The notes beneath the pieces were generated by a model that made no database searches, was not told the origin of the DNA, and saw only the letters and a list, made by a program, of their open reading frames with translations. A DNA stretch of 64,000 bases. It comes from an uncultured Gammaproteobacteria bacterium (lineage in GTDB: Bacteria; Pseudomonadota; Gammaproteobacteria; Magnimaribacterales; Magnimaribacteraceae). The stretch lies in NCBI GenBank assembly GCA_913031395.1, contig CAJWDT010000001.1, positions 1-64,000 on the forward strand, given 5' to 3'. Positions 38,355 to 49,587 of this stretch are shown here, in pieces. A program made the position numbers and the translations under genes. The first letter of the stretch is position 1, and each line of letters starts with the position of its first letter.

Positions 38355-39818
38355 ATGATTAGAATAAGTTATCCCCTAAAAGTATTACTAATTGCTACGG
38401 TAATAAGTTTATTGCCAGTCACTCTGGGTGTTTCACCCTTAGATTATAAAGGCAATTCCCTGGAAGCAGCAGAAGACGAAAAGAAAAAGAAAAAAAAGAG
38501 AAGACGTACTAAATTACCTAGTAAGAAGATGCAAAGGATTCTTCAAACGATTGTTCCATTTATAGAAGCTGAGCAGTGGGAAGAAGCATTATTGGCGCTA
38601 GAGCCTGTAGCTGTTATTGATTCCAAGTTCACAAGCACAGATAGATCCAAAATGTATTACTATCAAGGTTATATATTCTTTTCTAAAGAACAATACGGTC
38701 TTGCTGAAACTGCCTACAAAAATCTAATGGCCGAGGAAGATTCCACTGACCAAGAAAGATTAGGTGCTCTTTACTCATTATCACAACTTTCTTATATAGC
38801 AGAGGATTATAAATCTGCTATCAATTACTTATTGGAATGGCTCGAACTAGAAGAGCTCCCGAGTTCGGATGGTTATGGTTTGCTTGCACAAGCTTATTAT
38901 CAAATTGAAGATTTTCAAAAATCTGTTGAGGCTATTGATACGGCAATTAATATCCAAGAATCCCAAGATATAAAGATAAAAGTTCCTGTTCTTGATGCTG
39001 AAGGAAATGAAACAGGAGAAATGATAGAAACAGGTGAGACTAGGAAAGGAGTTGCTAAAGAGAATCATTATCTTCTTAAGATGGCACTATATTCGGAACT
39101 GAAGAAAGATTTAGAGGTTTTACCTATCTATGAAATTTTAGTTCAGTATTACCCAAAGAAAAGATACTGGACCAATCTATCAGGTCTTTACGGGCAAAGA
39201 GATAGACAAATGGACCAGATGGGAGCTTTAGAGGCTGCTTATGATGATCGTTTGCTTGATAAGCAAAGAGAGTTCACAGCTCTATCACAATTACTTTTTA
39301 TGTTTGAGAATCCACGCAAGGCCGCTCGAGTTATTGAAGATGGTTTAAATCAAGGGATTGTCAAAAAAGAAGAGAAAACTCTCAAAGCTGCTGCACAATA
39401 TTGGCATGCTTCCAAAGAACTAGAAAAAGCTAAACCCTATTACGAAAAAGCAGCCATAAAATCCAAAGAAGGTGAATTGTATATATTTCTTGGTCAAGTC
39501 CACTTTAGTCTTGATGAATTCTCAGATGCAGAAAATGCCATTCGTTTAGGTATTAAGAAAGGAAAGCTTAAAGACGAGGCCGCCGCTTACATGTTGCTGG
39601 GTCAGATAAACTTTGAGAATCAAAAATGGAATTCTGCTATAGAGGCATTTAGAAAGTGTATTGATGTAGCTGAAAAGCAGTTCGACGATAAGAAGAAAAA
39701 ACAAAAAGAAAAGAAGAAAAGAGTTCAAGATCAGGCTAGAAAATGGGTCACTTACACTGAAGGTGAAGAGGAAAGGGTAGAGGCGCTTAAACTTAAAAGA
39801 AAAGCTTTAGGGGTCTAG
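38355..39818 (+). CDS. Tetratricopeptide repeat protein of TonB cluster
   Basis: Signal peptide plus TPR helices; lysine-rich tracts DEKKKKKKRRRTK and KKKKQKEKKKR. Confidence 0.85.
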   Translation: MIRISYPLKVLLIATVISLLPVTLGVSPLDYKGNSLEAAEDEKKKKKKRRRTKLPSKKMQRILQTIVPFIEAEQWEEALLALEPVAVIDSKFTSTDRSKMYYYQGYIFFSKEQYGLAETAYKNLMAEEDSTDQERLGALYSLSQLSYIAEDYKSAINYLLEWLELEELPSSDGYGLLAQAYYQIEDFQKSVEAIDTAINIQESQDIKIKVPVLDAEGNETGEMIETGETRKGVAKENHYLLKMALYSELKKDLEVLPIYEILVQYYPKKRYWTNLSGLYGQRDRQMDQMGALEAAYDDRLLDKQREFTALSQLLFMFENPRKAARVIEDGLNQGIVKKEEKTLKAAAQYWHASKELEKAKPYYEKAAIKSKEGELYIFLGQVHFSLDEFSDAENAIRLGIKKGKLKDEAAAYMLLGQINFENQKWNSAIEAFRKCIDVAEKQFDDKKKKQKEKKKRVQDQARKWVTYTEGEEERVEALKLKRKALGV

Positions 39819-40294
39819 GCTCTAATATATTCTAAAAAGCTGAATTCAATATCATTTTCAGAGCTTTTAACTCTAGATACCTCTTTCCAGTCTTCAGCCT
39901 TCCATTTAGGAAAATAAGCGTTAGGTGAATCTATATCTAACTCAATCTCAGTAATGAGTAATTTGGTTGCTATAGGTAAAAACTCTTTATAGATATATTC
40001 TCCACCAATAATATTTATTTTACCTGAAAAAGATTTAGCTTCATTTATAGCCTCTTCAACAGAAGAGACTTCGAAAACTCCTTCTCTATCTTGAGGAGAT
40101 CTAGTCATGACTATATTCTTTCTTTTTGGAAGAGGCCTACCTATAGAATCAAAAGTGGCTCTGCCCATAATAATTGCACTATCCTCAGTTTTTTTTCTAA
40201 AGAAATTAAGATCTTCTTTTATATCCCATGGAATTTTACCGTTTTTCCCTATGGCCAAATTCCTATCAACTGCGGCAATTAGGATAATTTCCAC
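39815..40294 (-). CDS. folA: Dihydrofolate reductase
   Basis: IAAVDRNLAIGKNGKIPWDIKEDLNFFRKKT; GRATFDSIGRPLPKRKNIVMTR; INIIGGEYIYKEF. Confidence 0.96.
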   Translation of the reverse strand: MEIILIAAVDRNLAIGKNGKIPWDIKEDLNFFRKKTEDSAIIMGRATFDSIGRPLPKRKNIVMTRSPQDREGVFEVSSVEEAINEAKSFSGKINIIGGEYIYKEFLPIATKLLITEIELDIDSPNAYFPKWKAEDWKEVSRVKSSENDIEFSFLEYIRA

Positions 40295-41199
40295 TAGACC
40301 GCTATAGGTGCACTAATAAAAGGATGTGATTCATAGCCTAAGAGCTCAAAGTCTTCATACACATAATCAAAGAGAGACTCTTTTTCATTTATTTTAATCT
40401 TAGGTAAAACATGTGGATCTCTAGAAAGTTGCTCTGTTACTTGATCTAAGTGATTGAGATATATATGGGTATCTCCAAGTGTATGAATAAATTCTCCCGG
40501 CTCCAGGTTTGTCACAGAGGCAATCATATAAGTCAACAATGCATAAGAGGCAATGTTGAAGGGAACTCCTAGAAATACATCGGCACTTCTTTGGTATAGC
40601 TGACACGAAAGCTTTCCTTCGCTTACATAGAATTGGAATAAAGTATGACATGGCGGAAGCCCCGACTCTACCATCATGGGTATCTCTTTGGGATTCCAGG
40701 CAGAAACTATGTGCCTCCTTGAATTTGGATTATTCTTTAGATCTTCTACCACTTGATTAAGCTGATCTACTCCTTCAAAGTCTCTCCACTGTTTTCCGTA
40801 GACAGGCCCAAGATCCCCAAAGTCTCTGGAAAACTGAGCATCATTCTTTATGAATTCTATAAATTCAGCTAATTTAATTTTCCACTCCTCAGAGTGCATG
40901 ACAAGACCATTAGCCTGACCGGTTTTTTCTAGCCAGCTTTGAAATGGCCATTCATTCCATATATTTACTTTATTTTTAACTAAATACTCTATATTTGTTT
41001 CACCTCTTATGAACCATAGAAGTTCATGTAATATCAAATCAAAGTTAACCTTTTTTGTTGTAACAAGAGGGAAGCCGTCCTGAAGATTAAATCTCATTTG
41101 ATGACCAAAAATACTTATAGTACCAGTGCCTGTTCTGTCATCTTTTTGGACGCCCTTAGTTTTAATTTCTTTGAGTAATTCTAGATATTGTTCCATCAA
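40294..41199 (-). CDS. thyA: Thymidylate synthase
   Basis: [53 protein letters not shown]. Confidence 0.97.
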   Translation of the reverse strand: MMEQYLELLKEIKTKGVQKDDRTGTGTISIFGHQMRFNLQDGFPLVTTKKVNFDLILHELLWFIRGETNIEYLVKNKVNIWNEWPFQSWLEKTGQANGLVMHSEEWKIKLAEFIEFIKNDAQFSRDFGDLGPVYGKQWRDFEGVDQLNQVVEDLKNNPNSRRHIVSAWNPKEIPMMVESGLPPCHTLFQFYVSEGKLSCQLYQRSADVFLGVPFNIASYALLTYMIASVTNLEPGEFIHTLGDTHIYLNHLDQVTEQLSRDPHVLPKIKINEKESLFDYVYEDFELLGYESHPFISAPIAV

Positions 41200-41200
41200 T

Positions 41201-41971
41201 TCAATTCTGTTTTCTATATGAATAATAAATTAGAAGCATACCAATTACTATCATAGGTATGCAAAGTAACTGTCCCCTGGTTAACACTTCAAATGCAGAA
41301 AACCCAATATGCTGATCAGGAGTTCTAAAAAATTCTGTTACGAATCTTATTAGGCCATATCCAACGAGGAAGTGACCTGAAATATTCATTCTTGGTTTGG
41401 GTTTTTTTATTACCCAAAGCATATAGAAAAAGAGCAAAATTCCTTCGCCAATTGCTTGATACAGTTGAGATGGATGCCTTGTTAAGCCAAGAGGATCGCT
41501 AGGAAAAATCACCCCCCAACTCATGTCAGTGGGTCTACCTAGTAATTCAGAGTTCATAAAATTACCCAGCCTAACTAAGCCTAAACCTGGCGGGACAAAA
41601 GGAGCTACTCTGTCCATAAGCCAAAAGAAATTCACCCCCCATCCTCGTGATATCCAAAGACAAGCTACGAGAACTCCGAGCAATCCTCCGTGAAAAGATA
41701 ATCCTCCTTCCCAAATGAAGAATATTGAAAGGGGATTATCAAAAAATTGATTGATAGAGTAAAAGAATACATATCCAGCCCTACCTCCAATTATTGCTCC
41801 CAGAAGGCTATAAAACATTAGATCATTAACTTGATCTGCATTCAGATCCTTTTGATATCTTTTTATTAGGATATAAATTGTGTAAAACGCAGCCAACCAA
41901 GTAAGTCCATACCATCTAACCGCAATTGGTCCAATTTGAAAAATGATCGGGTCTATTTCTGGAAGAATCAT
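41201..41971 (-). CDS. lgt: Prolipoprotein diacylglyceryl transferase
   Basis: [63 protein letters not shown]. Confidence 0.96.
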   Translation of the reverse strand: MILPEIDPIIFQIGPIAVRWYGLTWLAAFYTIYILIKRYQKDLNADQVNDLMFYSLLGAIIGGRAGYVFFYSINQFFDNPLSIFFIWEGGLSFHGGLLGVLVACLWISRGWGVNFFWLMDRVAPFVPPGLGLVRLGNFMNSELLGRPTDMSWGVIFPSDPLGLTRHPSQLYQAIGEGILLFFYMLWVIKKPKPRMNISGHFLVGYGLIRFVTEFFRTPDQHIGFSAFEVLTRGQLLCIPMIVIGMLLIYYSYRKQN

Positions 41972-43719
41972 TATGGCTTTCTGATTTCGTCTATCATTTT
42001 AAATACTGCCTCAGGGGGCGGTTTAGTTATACTCGATATGATAAGAGCTATAATAAAATTTAATATCATGCCAACACACCCAATTCCTTCTGGCGAGATT
42101 CCCATAATCCATGAATCGGCATTGTTCATCTCAGGATTAATAAATTTAAAGTAGATTATGTAGGAAGCGGTAAATAATAGACCCCCTAGCATTCCTGTAA
42201 TTGCACCTTCCTTATTTAATCTCTTGTAAAAGATGCCTAGAAAAAGTGCAGGGAAGAAAGTGGCAGCCGCTAAACCAAAAGCAAAAGCAACGACTTGAGC
42301 AACAAAGGCCGGTGGATATATTCCAAAAATACCAGCTATGCCTATTGCCACTGCTGCAGATAGTCTTGCATATCTAAGTTCTTGTTTTTCGGTGATCTGG
42401 GGCATGTAAGTCTTCTTTAGAAGGTCATGTGAAATTGAGGAGGATATAACTAACAATAGTCCAGCTGCAGTGGATAGAGCTGCTGCCAAGCCTCCAGCAG
42501 CAACTAATGCTATAACCCATCCTGGTAATTGAGCTATTTCAGGATTGGCTAAAACGATAATATCTCTATCTATATAAACCTCATTCTCATTAGATTGATT
42601 TGGGTTATTCTCTACCAATCTTTCTCCATAGCTCCCTTTTTCATCAAGATAATTTGGTTTAACACCCTCAAGAGCATTTCCAGAAGAGTATCTTATCTTC
42701 CCATCTTCATTTTTATCTTTCCAGGCGATTAAGCCTATTTCTTCCCAGTTTTTAAACCAAGATGGAGAAGAGCTGTAGGGTTGATCTTGGATTGAGTCAA
42801 TTAAATTCATTCTGGCAAAGGCTGACACAGCTGGGGCTGTTGTATACAGAAGGGCTATAAATATTAATGCGTAACCCGCTGATTGCCTTGCAGCTCCTAC
42901 ATTAGGTACAGTAAAGAATCTTACAATCACATGAGGCAGACCAGCTGTTCCAAACATTAAGGCCGCTGTAATACAAAATACATCTATATTACTTTTTACA
43001 TTTTCAGTATAAGCGACAAAACCCAGATCCCTAGTCACTTGATCCAGTTTATCAAGCAGGTAAACCTGGCTATCAACAAGCGTGCTACCAAATCCAATTT
43101 GTGGAATAACTTCTCCAGTCATTAAAATCGAAATAAATATTGCTGGAACGAGATATGCAAAAATTAGTACACAATATTGCGCTACTTGAGTGTAGGTTAT
43201 ACCTTTCATACCCCCTAAAACAGCATAGAAAAAAACAATCGCCATCCCAATAATTACACCTGTATTTATATCTACTTCTAAGAATCTTGAAAAGACAATA
43301 CCAACTCCCCTCATCTGACCCGCAATATATGTAAATGATATAAAGATTAGACACAAGACAGCCAGTTTCCTTGCTGTAGATGAATAGTATCTTTCACCTA
43401 TAAAATCAGGGACAGTAAACTTTCCAAATTTTCTTAGATAAGGAGCTAGTAATAAGGCTAATAGAACGTATCCACCCGTCCATCCCATTAAGTAAACTGA
43501 GCCATCTTTTCCTAAAAAAGCTATCAACCCCGCCATGGATAAAAAAGAAGCTGCTGACATCCAGTCAGCCGCAGTCGCCATTCCATTTGCTATTGGATGA
43601 ACTCCTTTTCCTGCAACATAGAAGTCATTTGTTGATTGCGCCCTAGACCATATTGCTATGCCAATATACAACGCGAATGTTATACCAACAAAAATGTAGG
43701 TTAAGAACTGAGTGCTCAT
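41971..43719 (-). CDS. Sodium:solute symporter family protein (acetate permease-like, VC_2705 type)
   Basis: NDFYVAGKGVHPIANGMATAADWMSAASFLSMAGLIA; GGLAAALSTAAGLLLVISSSISHDL; extracytoplasmic insertion with DKNEDGKIRY. Confidence 0.9.
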   Translation of the reverse strand: MSTQFLTYIFVGITFALYIGIAIWSRAQSTNDFYVAGKGVHPIANGMATAADWMSAASFLSMAGLIAFLGKDGSVYLMGWTGGYVLLALLLAPYLRKFGKFTVPDFIGERYYSSTARKLAVLCLIFISFTYIAGQMRGVGIVFSRFLEVDINTGVIIGMAIVFFYAVLGGMKGITYTQVAQYCVLIFAYLVPAIFISILMTGEVIPQIGFGSTLVDSQVYLLDKLDQVTRDLGFVAYTENVKSNIDVFCITAALMFGTAGLPHVIVRFFTVPNVGAARQSAGYALIFIALLYTTAPAVSAFARMNLIDSIQDQPYSSSPSWFKNWEEIGLIAWKDKNEDGKIRYSSGNALEGVKPNYLDEKGSYGERLVENNPNQSNENEVYIDRDIIVLANPEIAQLPGWVIALVAAGGLAAALSTAAGLLLVISSSISHDLLKKTYMPQITEKQELRYARLSAAVAIGIAGIFGIYPPAFVAQVVAFAFGLAAATFFPALFLGIFYKRLNKEGAITGMLGGLLFTASYIIYFKFINPEMNNADSWIMGISPEGIGCVGMILNFIIALIISSITKPPPEAVFKMIDEIRKP

Positions 43720-43973
43720 GAATCTTCTTCTTCGGAAAAGGCCTTATCTAGCCTAGACATCAACCAGACGTAAACAAAAACTAGTATCACAAACACATAA
43801 ATGCTTCCTTGCTGAGCAAACCAGAATCCTAATTTAAAACCGCCAAATTTAATTTGATCTAGATAGTCTGAGAAAATAATTCCGAATCCAAAAGAGGAAA
43901 TAAACCAAACAGTAAGAAGTGAAAAAACTATTTTTAGATTTGCTTTCCAGTATTTACTATTCTTATTAGCCAT
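43716..43973 (-). CDS. DUF4212 sodium/substrate symporter small subunit
   Basis: WFISSFGFGIIFSDYLDQIKFGGFKLGFWFAQQGSIYVFVILVFVYVWLM; adjacent to symporter. Confidence 0.9.
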   Translation of the reverse strand: MANKNSKYWKANLKIVFSLLTVWFISSFGFGIIFSDYLDQIKFGGFKLGFWFAQQGSIYVFVILVFVYVWLMSRLDKAFSEEEDS

Positions 43974-44759
43974 TTATCGCATTAGAAGATTTAATGCCAT
44001 TATCATAACTAAAAAGGCAAAGGCTATTCTTAATTTTTTTTGTTTCATTCTATGGGCAATATTTACACCAATCTTTGCCGTCAAGGAGCTCATTACACCT
44101 ACTATAATTGTGGCAGGCAAATAGATATAACCGAGACTATAATCTGGTAGATTAATATTTTCGAAGCCAATAAAAATATATGAAATAGAACCAGCTAAAG
44201 CTATTGGTATTCCGCATGCAGCTGAGGTGCCAATAGCGTTCATCATTTTTAGGCCTCTATGATAAAAATAAGGAACTGAGAAAATACCACCTCCGATCCC
44301 AAAAACACCGGAGAGCCATCCTATTCCTCCACCAGCAATAACTGGACCAAGCAAATTAGTTTGAGGGTTTTGTGATGGTGGAGGAAATTCAAATATTAAT
44401 TGAACAGAAGCTACAACTAGAAATAAAGAAACCAACCCCTGAAGAGTATTACTTTCTAAATAACCTGCTGTTAGTCCACCAAGACTAGATCCAATTATTA
44501 TGCTTGGAGCAACAACTTTTATTAATTTCCAATTTACCGCTCCTTTAGCACTATGAGAAAAGGTAGAAGATAGAGAGCTAAAGACAATAACTCCTAACGA
44601 ACTACCTAAAACTATATGTGATAGAATTTCTTCAGGAAAACCAAGATAAGCAAATATATAAAAAAATGTTGGAATGATTATTATTCCACCACCTATGCCG
44701 AACAAACCAGCAAGGATTCCTGAGAATGAACCAAGTAAAAAATAAAGTAGAATTTCCAA
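43974..44759 (-). CDS. TSUP / TauE-SafE family membrane protein
   Basis: GSFSGILAGLFGIGGGIIIIPTF and second repeat GGGIGWLSGVFGIGGGIFSVPY. Confidence 0.92.
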   Translation of the reverse strand: MEILLYFLLGSFSGILAGLFGIGGGIIIIPTFFYIFAYLGFPEEILSHIVLGSSLGVIVFSSLSSTFSHSAKGAVNWKLIKVVAPSIIIGSSLGGLTAGYLESNTLQGLVSLFLVVASVQLIFEFPPPSQNPQTNLLGPVIAGGGIGWLSGVFGIGGGIFSVPYFYHRGLKMMNAIGTSAACGIPIALAGSISYIFIGFENINLPDYSLGYIYLPATIIVGVMSSLTAKIGVNIAHRMKQKKLRIAFAFLVMIMALNLLMR

Positions 44760-44801
44760 TTCTTCATTTTACCATCAAGTCGATGCTTGCCCTTTAATTA
44801 T

Positions 44802-45575
44802 ATGTGTTTAATTGCACTATCTGTTGAGAAAGCTAAGGATTGGAACGGAAAAGATAGTTATTTTTTTAAAATTCTAGCTAATCGTGATGAATATCATGAT
44901 AGAGAAACCATTCAAATGCATTGGTGGGGAAATAAATCTATCCTTGCAGGAAAGGATGAAGTAGCTGGCGGTACATGGCTTGGTACAAACAAAGAAGGAA
45001 AATTCGCTGCAATTACAAACCTTAAAGAAAATTCAGATATTAATTACAAAATCTCTAGAGGCTCATTAATAACAGGTTTTTTAGAGTCTAAATTATCAGC
45101 TAAATCTTATCTAGAAGAAATAGAACCCGAAAAAGAAAAGTATGCAGGCTTTAATCTTATCGTCGGTGATAAAGATGGCCTCTTTTACTTATGCAATCGA
45201 CTGGAAGGAATTTTTTTTATATCTGAAGGAGTTCATGCACTTGGAAACTTGACATTAAATGCGAATACCAAAAAAGCTGAAGCTATTAAAAATGATCTTA
45301 ACGACCTTTTACATTCAGGCTTCTCAGCTAAAAAGGCTTTTGGGATTATGAAAAAAGATTATGGAAGCCTTCATGAAAAAACTAAGAGGGAACTCAAGAT
45401 TAGAGATGGCGAAGAAATACCTTATAGATTTATTCGTTCACCTGTTTATGGTACGAGGTGCTCGACTGTTTTTACTTCAGATGTATCTGGAATGATTACT
45501 GTTCAAGAGCAAACATATTTGAAAGAAGGTATAGAAGGCCCTTCAGTAGACTTCTCTTTCAGTATTAAAGATTAG
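44802..45575 (+). CDS. NRDE family protein (TANGO2-like)
   Basis: N-terminal MCLIALSVEK with Cys2; LANRDEYHDRE; AGGTWLGTNKEGKFAAITN. Confidence 0.92.
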   Translation: MCLIALSVEKAKDWNGKDSYFFKILANRDEYHDRETIQMHWWGNKSILAGKDEVAGGTWLGTNKEGKFAAITNLKENSDINYKISRGSLITGFLESKLSAKSYLEEIEPEKEKYAGFNLIVGDKDGLFYLCNRLEGIFFISEGVHALGNLTLNANTKKAEAIKNDLNDLLHSGFSAKKAFGIMKKDYGSLHEKTKRELKIRDGEEIPYRFIRSPVYGTRCSTVFTSDVSGMITVQEQTYLKEGIEGPSVDFSFSIKD

Positions 45576-46078
45576 TTCTTCTTAAGAGCCTTATTATAAG
45601 ATGATAAGAAGTCGTTCAATACTTTTCTATAAGCATCCCTCTTGAAGACTACTCCAGCCGCAACCGGATGCCAGTAACTTGACCATGTCCAGTCTGTAAA
45701 TTCAATCTGGTTATGGAGATTTAGATTTATCTCATGGTCTTCACCTAGAAATCTAGCTAAAAACCATTTTTGGCGCTGGCCCTTGAAGTTTCTATTTTTT
45801 AAAGAAAAGTACTTTGGAATTTTTTCTTTTGGAACATCATATTCAATCCATCTTTCATTTTCTTTAATAATTTCAATATGTTTTGACTGAAGACCAACTT
45901 CTTCATAAGTCTCTCTTAGAATAGCATCTTCTGGTGATTCCCCTTCATCAATACCGCCTTGAGGAAATTGCCAACCGTCTCCAGTTTTTCTTTTACACCA
46001 AAGCAATTTACCTTTCTTATTAAAAATAATAATGCCTGCATTTGGCCTGTATAATGTCGCTTCTTTGGTTATATTCAT
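45572..46078 (-). CDS. rppH: RNA pyrophosphohydrolase (Nudix)
   Basis: YRPNAGIIIFNKKGKLLWCKR; WQFPQGGIDEGESPEDAILRETYEEVGL Nudix box. Confidence 0.95.
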   Translation of the reverse strand: MNITKEATLYRPNAGIIIFNKKGKLLWCKRKTGDGWQFPQGGIDEGESPEDAILRETYEEVGLQSKHIEIIKENERWIEYDVPKEKIPKYFSLKNRNFKGQRQKWFLARFLGEDHEINLNLHNQIEFTDWTWSSYWHPVAAGVVFKRDAYRKVLNDFLSSYNKALKKN

Positions 46079-46101
46079 AGTTGCCTATAATAATAAAAAA
46101 A

Positions 46102-46749
46102 ATGAAATTAGTTCTATTTGATTTAGATGACACACTATTCGATGGGGATACAGAAGGTGAATGGGTGACTTATATGGATAACAATGGCCTTATAAATAAT
46201 CCAACTTTTTTTAACCAGATGGAAAACTTTGGCGAAAGTTATAGAAAAGGTGAGTTAGATGTGATGGATTATTCAGAGTTTCTTTTAAGTCCCGTCAAGG
46301 GTATGAGCCTTAAGGAGCTTGAAGAGCCTATATCTGTATTTACCGATTCTGTTGTTAATAAATTGACTGATGATTTGACAAAAAAACTTCTTAAAGATCA
46401 CCAAGATAATAAGAAGATCCTTACCTCAGGATCCCTATCATTTCTTGTCCATAAAATTGCTAATCATTTGGGAATAAAAGATAGTTTTGGAACTGATCCT
46501 GAATTTTTGCATGGAAAATTTACTGGTAAGGTTAGCGGAACACCTAACTTTTCAGAAGAAAAGGTGCGAAGAATCAAATCCTGGATGGGTTCAAGTAGCT
46601 TTGAAAAAATTTACGCTTATTCGGACTCTATTCACGATCTGCCCTTACTTCAGTTTTCAGATGTTCCAGTGGCAGTTAATCCAGATCAAAAACTCAGAAA
46701 AGAGGCAGAAGATAACTGCTGGTTAATTGAAGATACTAGAATCTCTTAA
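46102..46749 (+). CDS. HAD-superfamily hydrolase, subfamily IB (phosphoserine phosphatase-like)
   Basis: [45 protein letters not shown]. Confidence 0.88.
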   Translation: MKLVLFDLDDTLFDGDTEGEWVTYMDNNGLINNPTFFNQMENFGESYRKGELDVMDYSEFLLSPVKGMSLKELEEPISVFTDSVVNKLTDDLTKKLLKDHQDNKKILTSGSLSFLVHKIANHLGIKDSFGTDPEFLHGKFTGKVSGTPNFSEEKVRRIKSWMGSSSFEKIYAYSDSIHDLPLLQFSDVPVAVNPDQKLRKEAEDNCWLIEDTRIS

Positions 46750-49574
46750 TCATAGTCTTCCATAGAAGGGCAACTACAGACTAGATTTCTATCACCATAG
46801 ACATTATCTACTCGACCCACTGGAGGCCAATACTTGTTCTCATAGAGTGTTTCAATGGGATAGGCAGCTTCTGAGCGATTATAGTTATTATCCCAAGTAT
46901 CGGAGGTCATGTATTTAGCTGTATGTGGTGCGTTTTTCAATAAATTATTTTCTTTAGAAGAGATACCATTTTCGATATCTCTTGTTTCTTCTCTAATTTT
47001 TATCATGGCATCACAAAATCTATTTAATTCTTTCAACGATTCACTTTCTGTAGGTTCTATCATTAATGTCCCTGCAACCGGCCAGGACATAGTAGGTGCA
47101 TGAAAGCCATAATCAATTAGACGTTTTGCTATATCTTCGACTTCTATACCTGCAGTATCTTTAAGAGGCCTGATGTCTATAATACATTCGTGCGCAACTA
47201 GACCATCCTTACCTTTATATAAAATTTCATAATGACCTTTAAGTTTTGCAGCTATGTAGTTTGTATTTAAAATGGCATTTTGTGTGGCTCTAACAAGGCC
47301 ATTTGTACCCATCATTTTTATGTACATCCAACTTATAGGTAGAATACTAGCGCTTCCCCAATCAGTACCTGAAACTGGACCTACTGTTCTCGTTAGATCA
47401 TGATGGGATGGGATAAAGTCTTTTAGTTTATCTACGACACCTATTGGTCCTATGCCTGGGCCTCCGCCTCCATGAGGAATACAAAATGTCTTATGCAAGT
47501 TTAGGTGTGAAACATCTCCACCAAACGCACCTGGATAACATAAACCAACCATCGCATTAAAATTAGCACCATCAATATAAACAAATCCTCCATGAGAATG
47601 AATAATTTCGCAAACTTCATTCACTGAAGTTTCAAATACTCCATGTGTAGAAGGGTAGGTAATCATCAAGGAAGATAGGTTATCGGAGTGTGTTTCAGCT
47701 TTTTCTTTAAGATCTTCTATATCTATATTTCCATCTTCATCGCAATTAACCGGAACTACTTTCAAACCAACCATTTGAGCTGAAGCAGGATTAGTACCGT
47801 GTGCCGATTTAGGAATTAGGCATATATTTCTGTGGGCTTCATTATTTTCTTTGTGAAAAGCATCAATTGCCAGTAAACCGGCATATTCACCTTGCGATCC
47901 TGCATTAGGTTGAAGGGATATTGCAGAATAGCCTGTAAGCAAAGCTAGCATCTCTTCCATCTCTTCAACTAACCTGGCATATCCAACTAATTGATCTTTA
48001 GGGGCAAAAGGGTGAATATTGGAGAACTCAGACCAACTTACAGGTATCATTTCAGACGTGGCATTGAGTTTCATTGTGCAAGAACCTAGAGGAATCATGG
48101 CTCTATCTAATGCAATATCTTTATCTCCTAACTTCCTTATGTATCTCAACATTTCGGTCTCTGTATGGAATTGTTTAAAGATATTATGCTCTAGAAAATC
48201 TGATATTCTCACTAGGTTTTTAGGAATAGATGATGTCTTAGATTCTTTTAAACTAATTTCTTTTCCGGAGAATATCTCTAATAATTTACTTATATCTTCA
48301 AGAGTAGTAGTTTCATCAAGAGAAACCCCTATAGAATCTGAATCTACTTGTCTTAAATTTATTTCATTTTGTACTGCTCTTAAATGAATGGCACTTGTCT
48401 CAGACTTTGTATGGATAAGTAGAGTATCAAAAAAATCATCATTTTTAGTCTCGAAACCTAACTCTTCTAGATTGCCTTTAAGACTTACCGTTAGTGCATT
48501 TACCTTTTCTGCTATTTCTACCAAACCTTCCTTTCCATGATACAAGGAATAGAAACCAGCCATGATCGCGAGTAAAGCTTGAGCTGTGCAAATATTGCTT
48601 GTAGCTTTCTCTCTCCTGATATGTTGTTCCCTTGTCTGTAATGCCAGTCTATAAGCTAAGTCGCCGGCACTATCAACTGAAGCACCAACTATTCTTCCAG
48701 GTAGTGATCTTTTTAAATCTTCTTTAACAGACATGAATGCAGCATGAGGACCTCCGCAGCCCAAAGGTACTCCAAATCTTTGAGAAGAGCCTATGACAAT
48801 ATCAGCACCCATTTCACCTGGAGGTTTTATCAAAGTTAGGGCTAATAAATCTGTAGCAAAAACAGCAATACCTTTTTTTGCATGAATTGATTCAACCACT
48901 TTTTGATAATCTTGAATAATGCCATCCGAACCTGGGTATTGAATAAAAACCCCATAACAATCGGAATCTGAAGCAGTTTCTATGGGTCCCACTTCTATCT
49001 TAATTCCTAAAGGCTTAGCTCTAGTTTCTAGAACATTTATTGTATTTTGAAAACTATTTTCATCTACATAAAAAATATTAGAGGAGGATTTTGATGTTCT
49101 TTTTGCAAGAGTCATAGCTTCAGCAGCTGCTGTAGCTTCATCTAAGAGAGAAGCATTAGCTATATCCATTCCAGTAAGATCACTCACCATAGTTTGAAAG
49201 TTTATAAGTGCTTCCAGTCTTCCTTGGGATATTTCTGGCTGATAGGGTGTATAAGACGTATACCATCCAGGATTTTCAAAAATGTTTCTTAGAATTACTT
49301 TTGGTGTGTGGGTACCGTAATGGCCTTGTCCGATGAAGCTTTTAAAGACCTTGTTTTGTTTGGCTATTTCTTTTAATTCGAGTAAGGCCTCTTCTTCAGT
49401 TTTTTCAGCACCCAGATCAATCTTATTTTTTTCTAGAATATTTGCAGGTATTACTGTGCTTATAAAGTCATCCATGGAATCAAAGCCAAGAGATTTAAGC
49501 ATAAACGCATTATCTTCGGCATTGGTTCCAATATGTCTTTTAGAAAAAAGGTTATTTCTTTTTGAATCAGTCAA
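46746..49574 (-). CDS. gcvP: Glycine dehydrogenase (decarboxylating), P protein
   Basis: [75 protein letters not shown]. Confidence 0.97.
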   Translation of the reverse strand: MTDSKRNNLFSKRHIGTNAEDNAFMLKSLGFDSMDDFISTVIPANILEKNKIDLGAEKTEEEALLELKEIAKQNKVFKSFIGQGHYGTHTPKVILRNIFENPGWYTSYTPYQPEISQGRLEALINFQTMVSDLTGMDIANASLLDEATAAAEAMTLAKRTSKSSSNIFYVDENSFQNTINVLETRAKPLGIKIEVGPIETASDSDCYGVFIQYPGSDGIIQDYQKVVESIHAKKGIAVFATDLLALTLIKPPGEMGADIVIGSSQRFGVPLGCGGPHAAFMSVKEDLKRSLPGRIVGASVDSAGDLAYRLALQTREQHIRREKATSNICTAQALLAIMAGFYSLYHGKEGLVEIAEKVNALTVSLKGNLEELGFETKNDDFFDTLLIHTKSETSAIHLRAVQNEINLRQVDSDSIGVSLDETTTLEDISKLLEIFSGKEISLKESKTSSIPKNLVRISDFLEHNIFKQFHTETEMLRYIRKLGDKDIALDRAMIPLGSCTMKLNATSEMIPVSWSEFSNIHPFAPKDQLVGYARLVEEMEEMLALLTGYSAISLQPNAGSQGEYAGLLAIDAFHKENNEAHRNICLIPKSAHGTNPASAQMVGLKVVPVNCDEDGNIDIEDLKEKAETHSDNLSSLMITYPSTHGVFETSVNEVCEIIHSHGGFVYIDGANFNAMVGLCYPGAFGGDVSHLNLHKTFCIPHGGGGPGIGPIGVVDKLKDFIPSHHDLTRTVGPVSGTDWGSASILPISWMYIKMMGTNGLVRATQNAILNTNYIAAKLKGHYEILYKGKDGLVAHECIIDIRPLKDTAGIEVEDIAKRLIDYGFHAPTMSWPVAGTLMIEPTESESLKELNRFCDAMIKIREETRDIENGISSKENNLLKNAPHTAKYMTSDTWDNNYNRSEAAYPIETLYENKYWPPVGRVDNVYGDRNLVCSCPSMEDYD

Positions 49575-49587
49575 TTTTTATCTAGAG

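Noticed and set aside
48019-48387. 122-aa plus-strand ORF within gcvP
   Set aside because: Antisense to highly conserved gcvP; no independent coding evidence.
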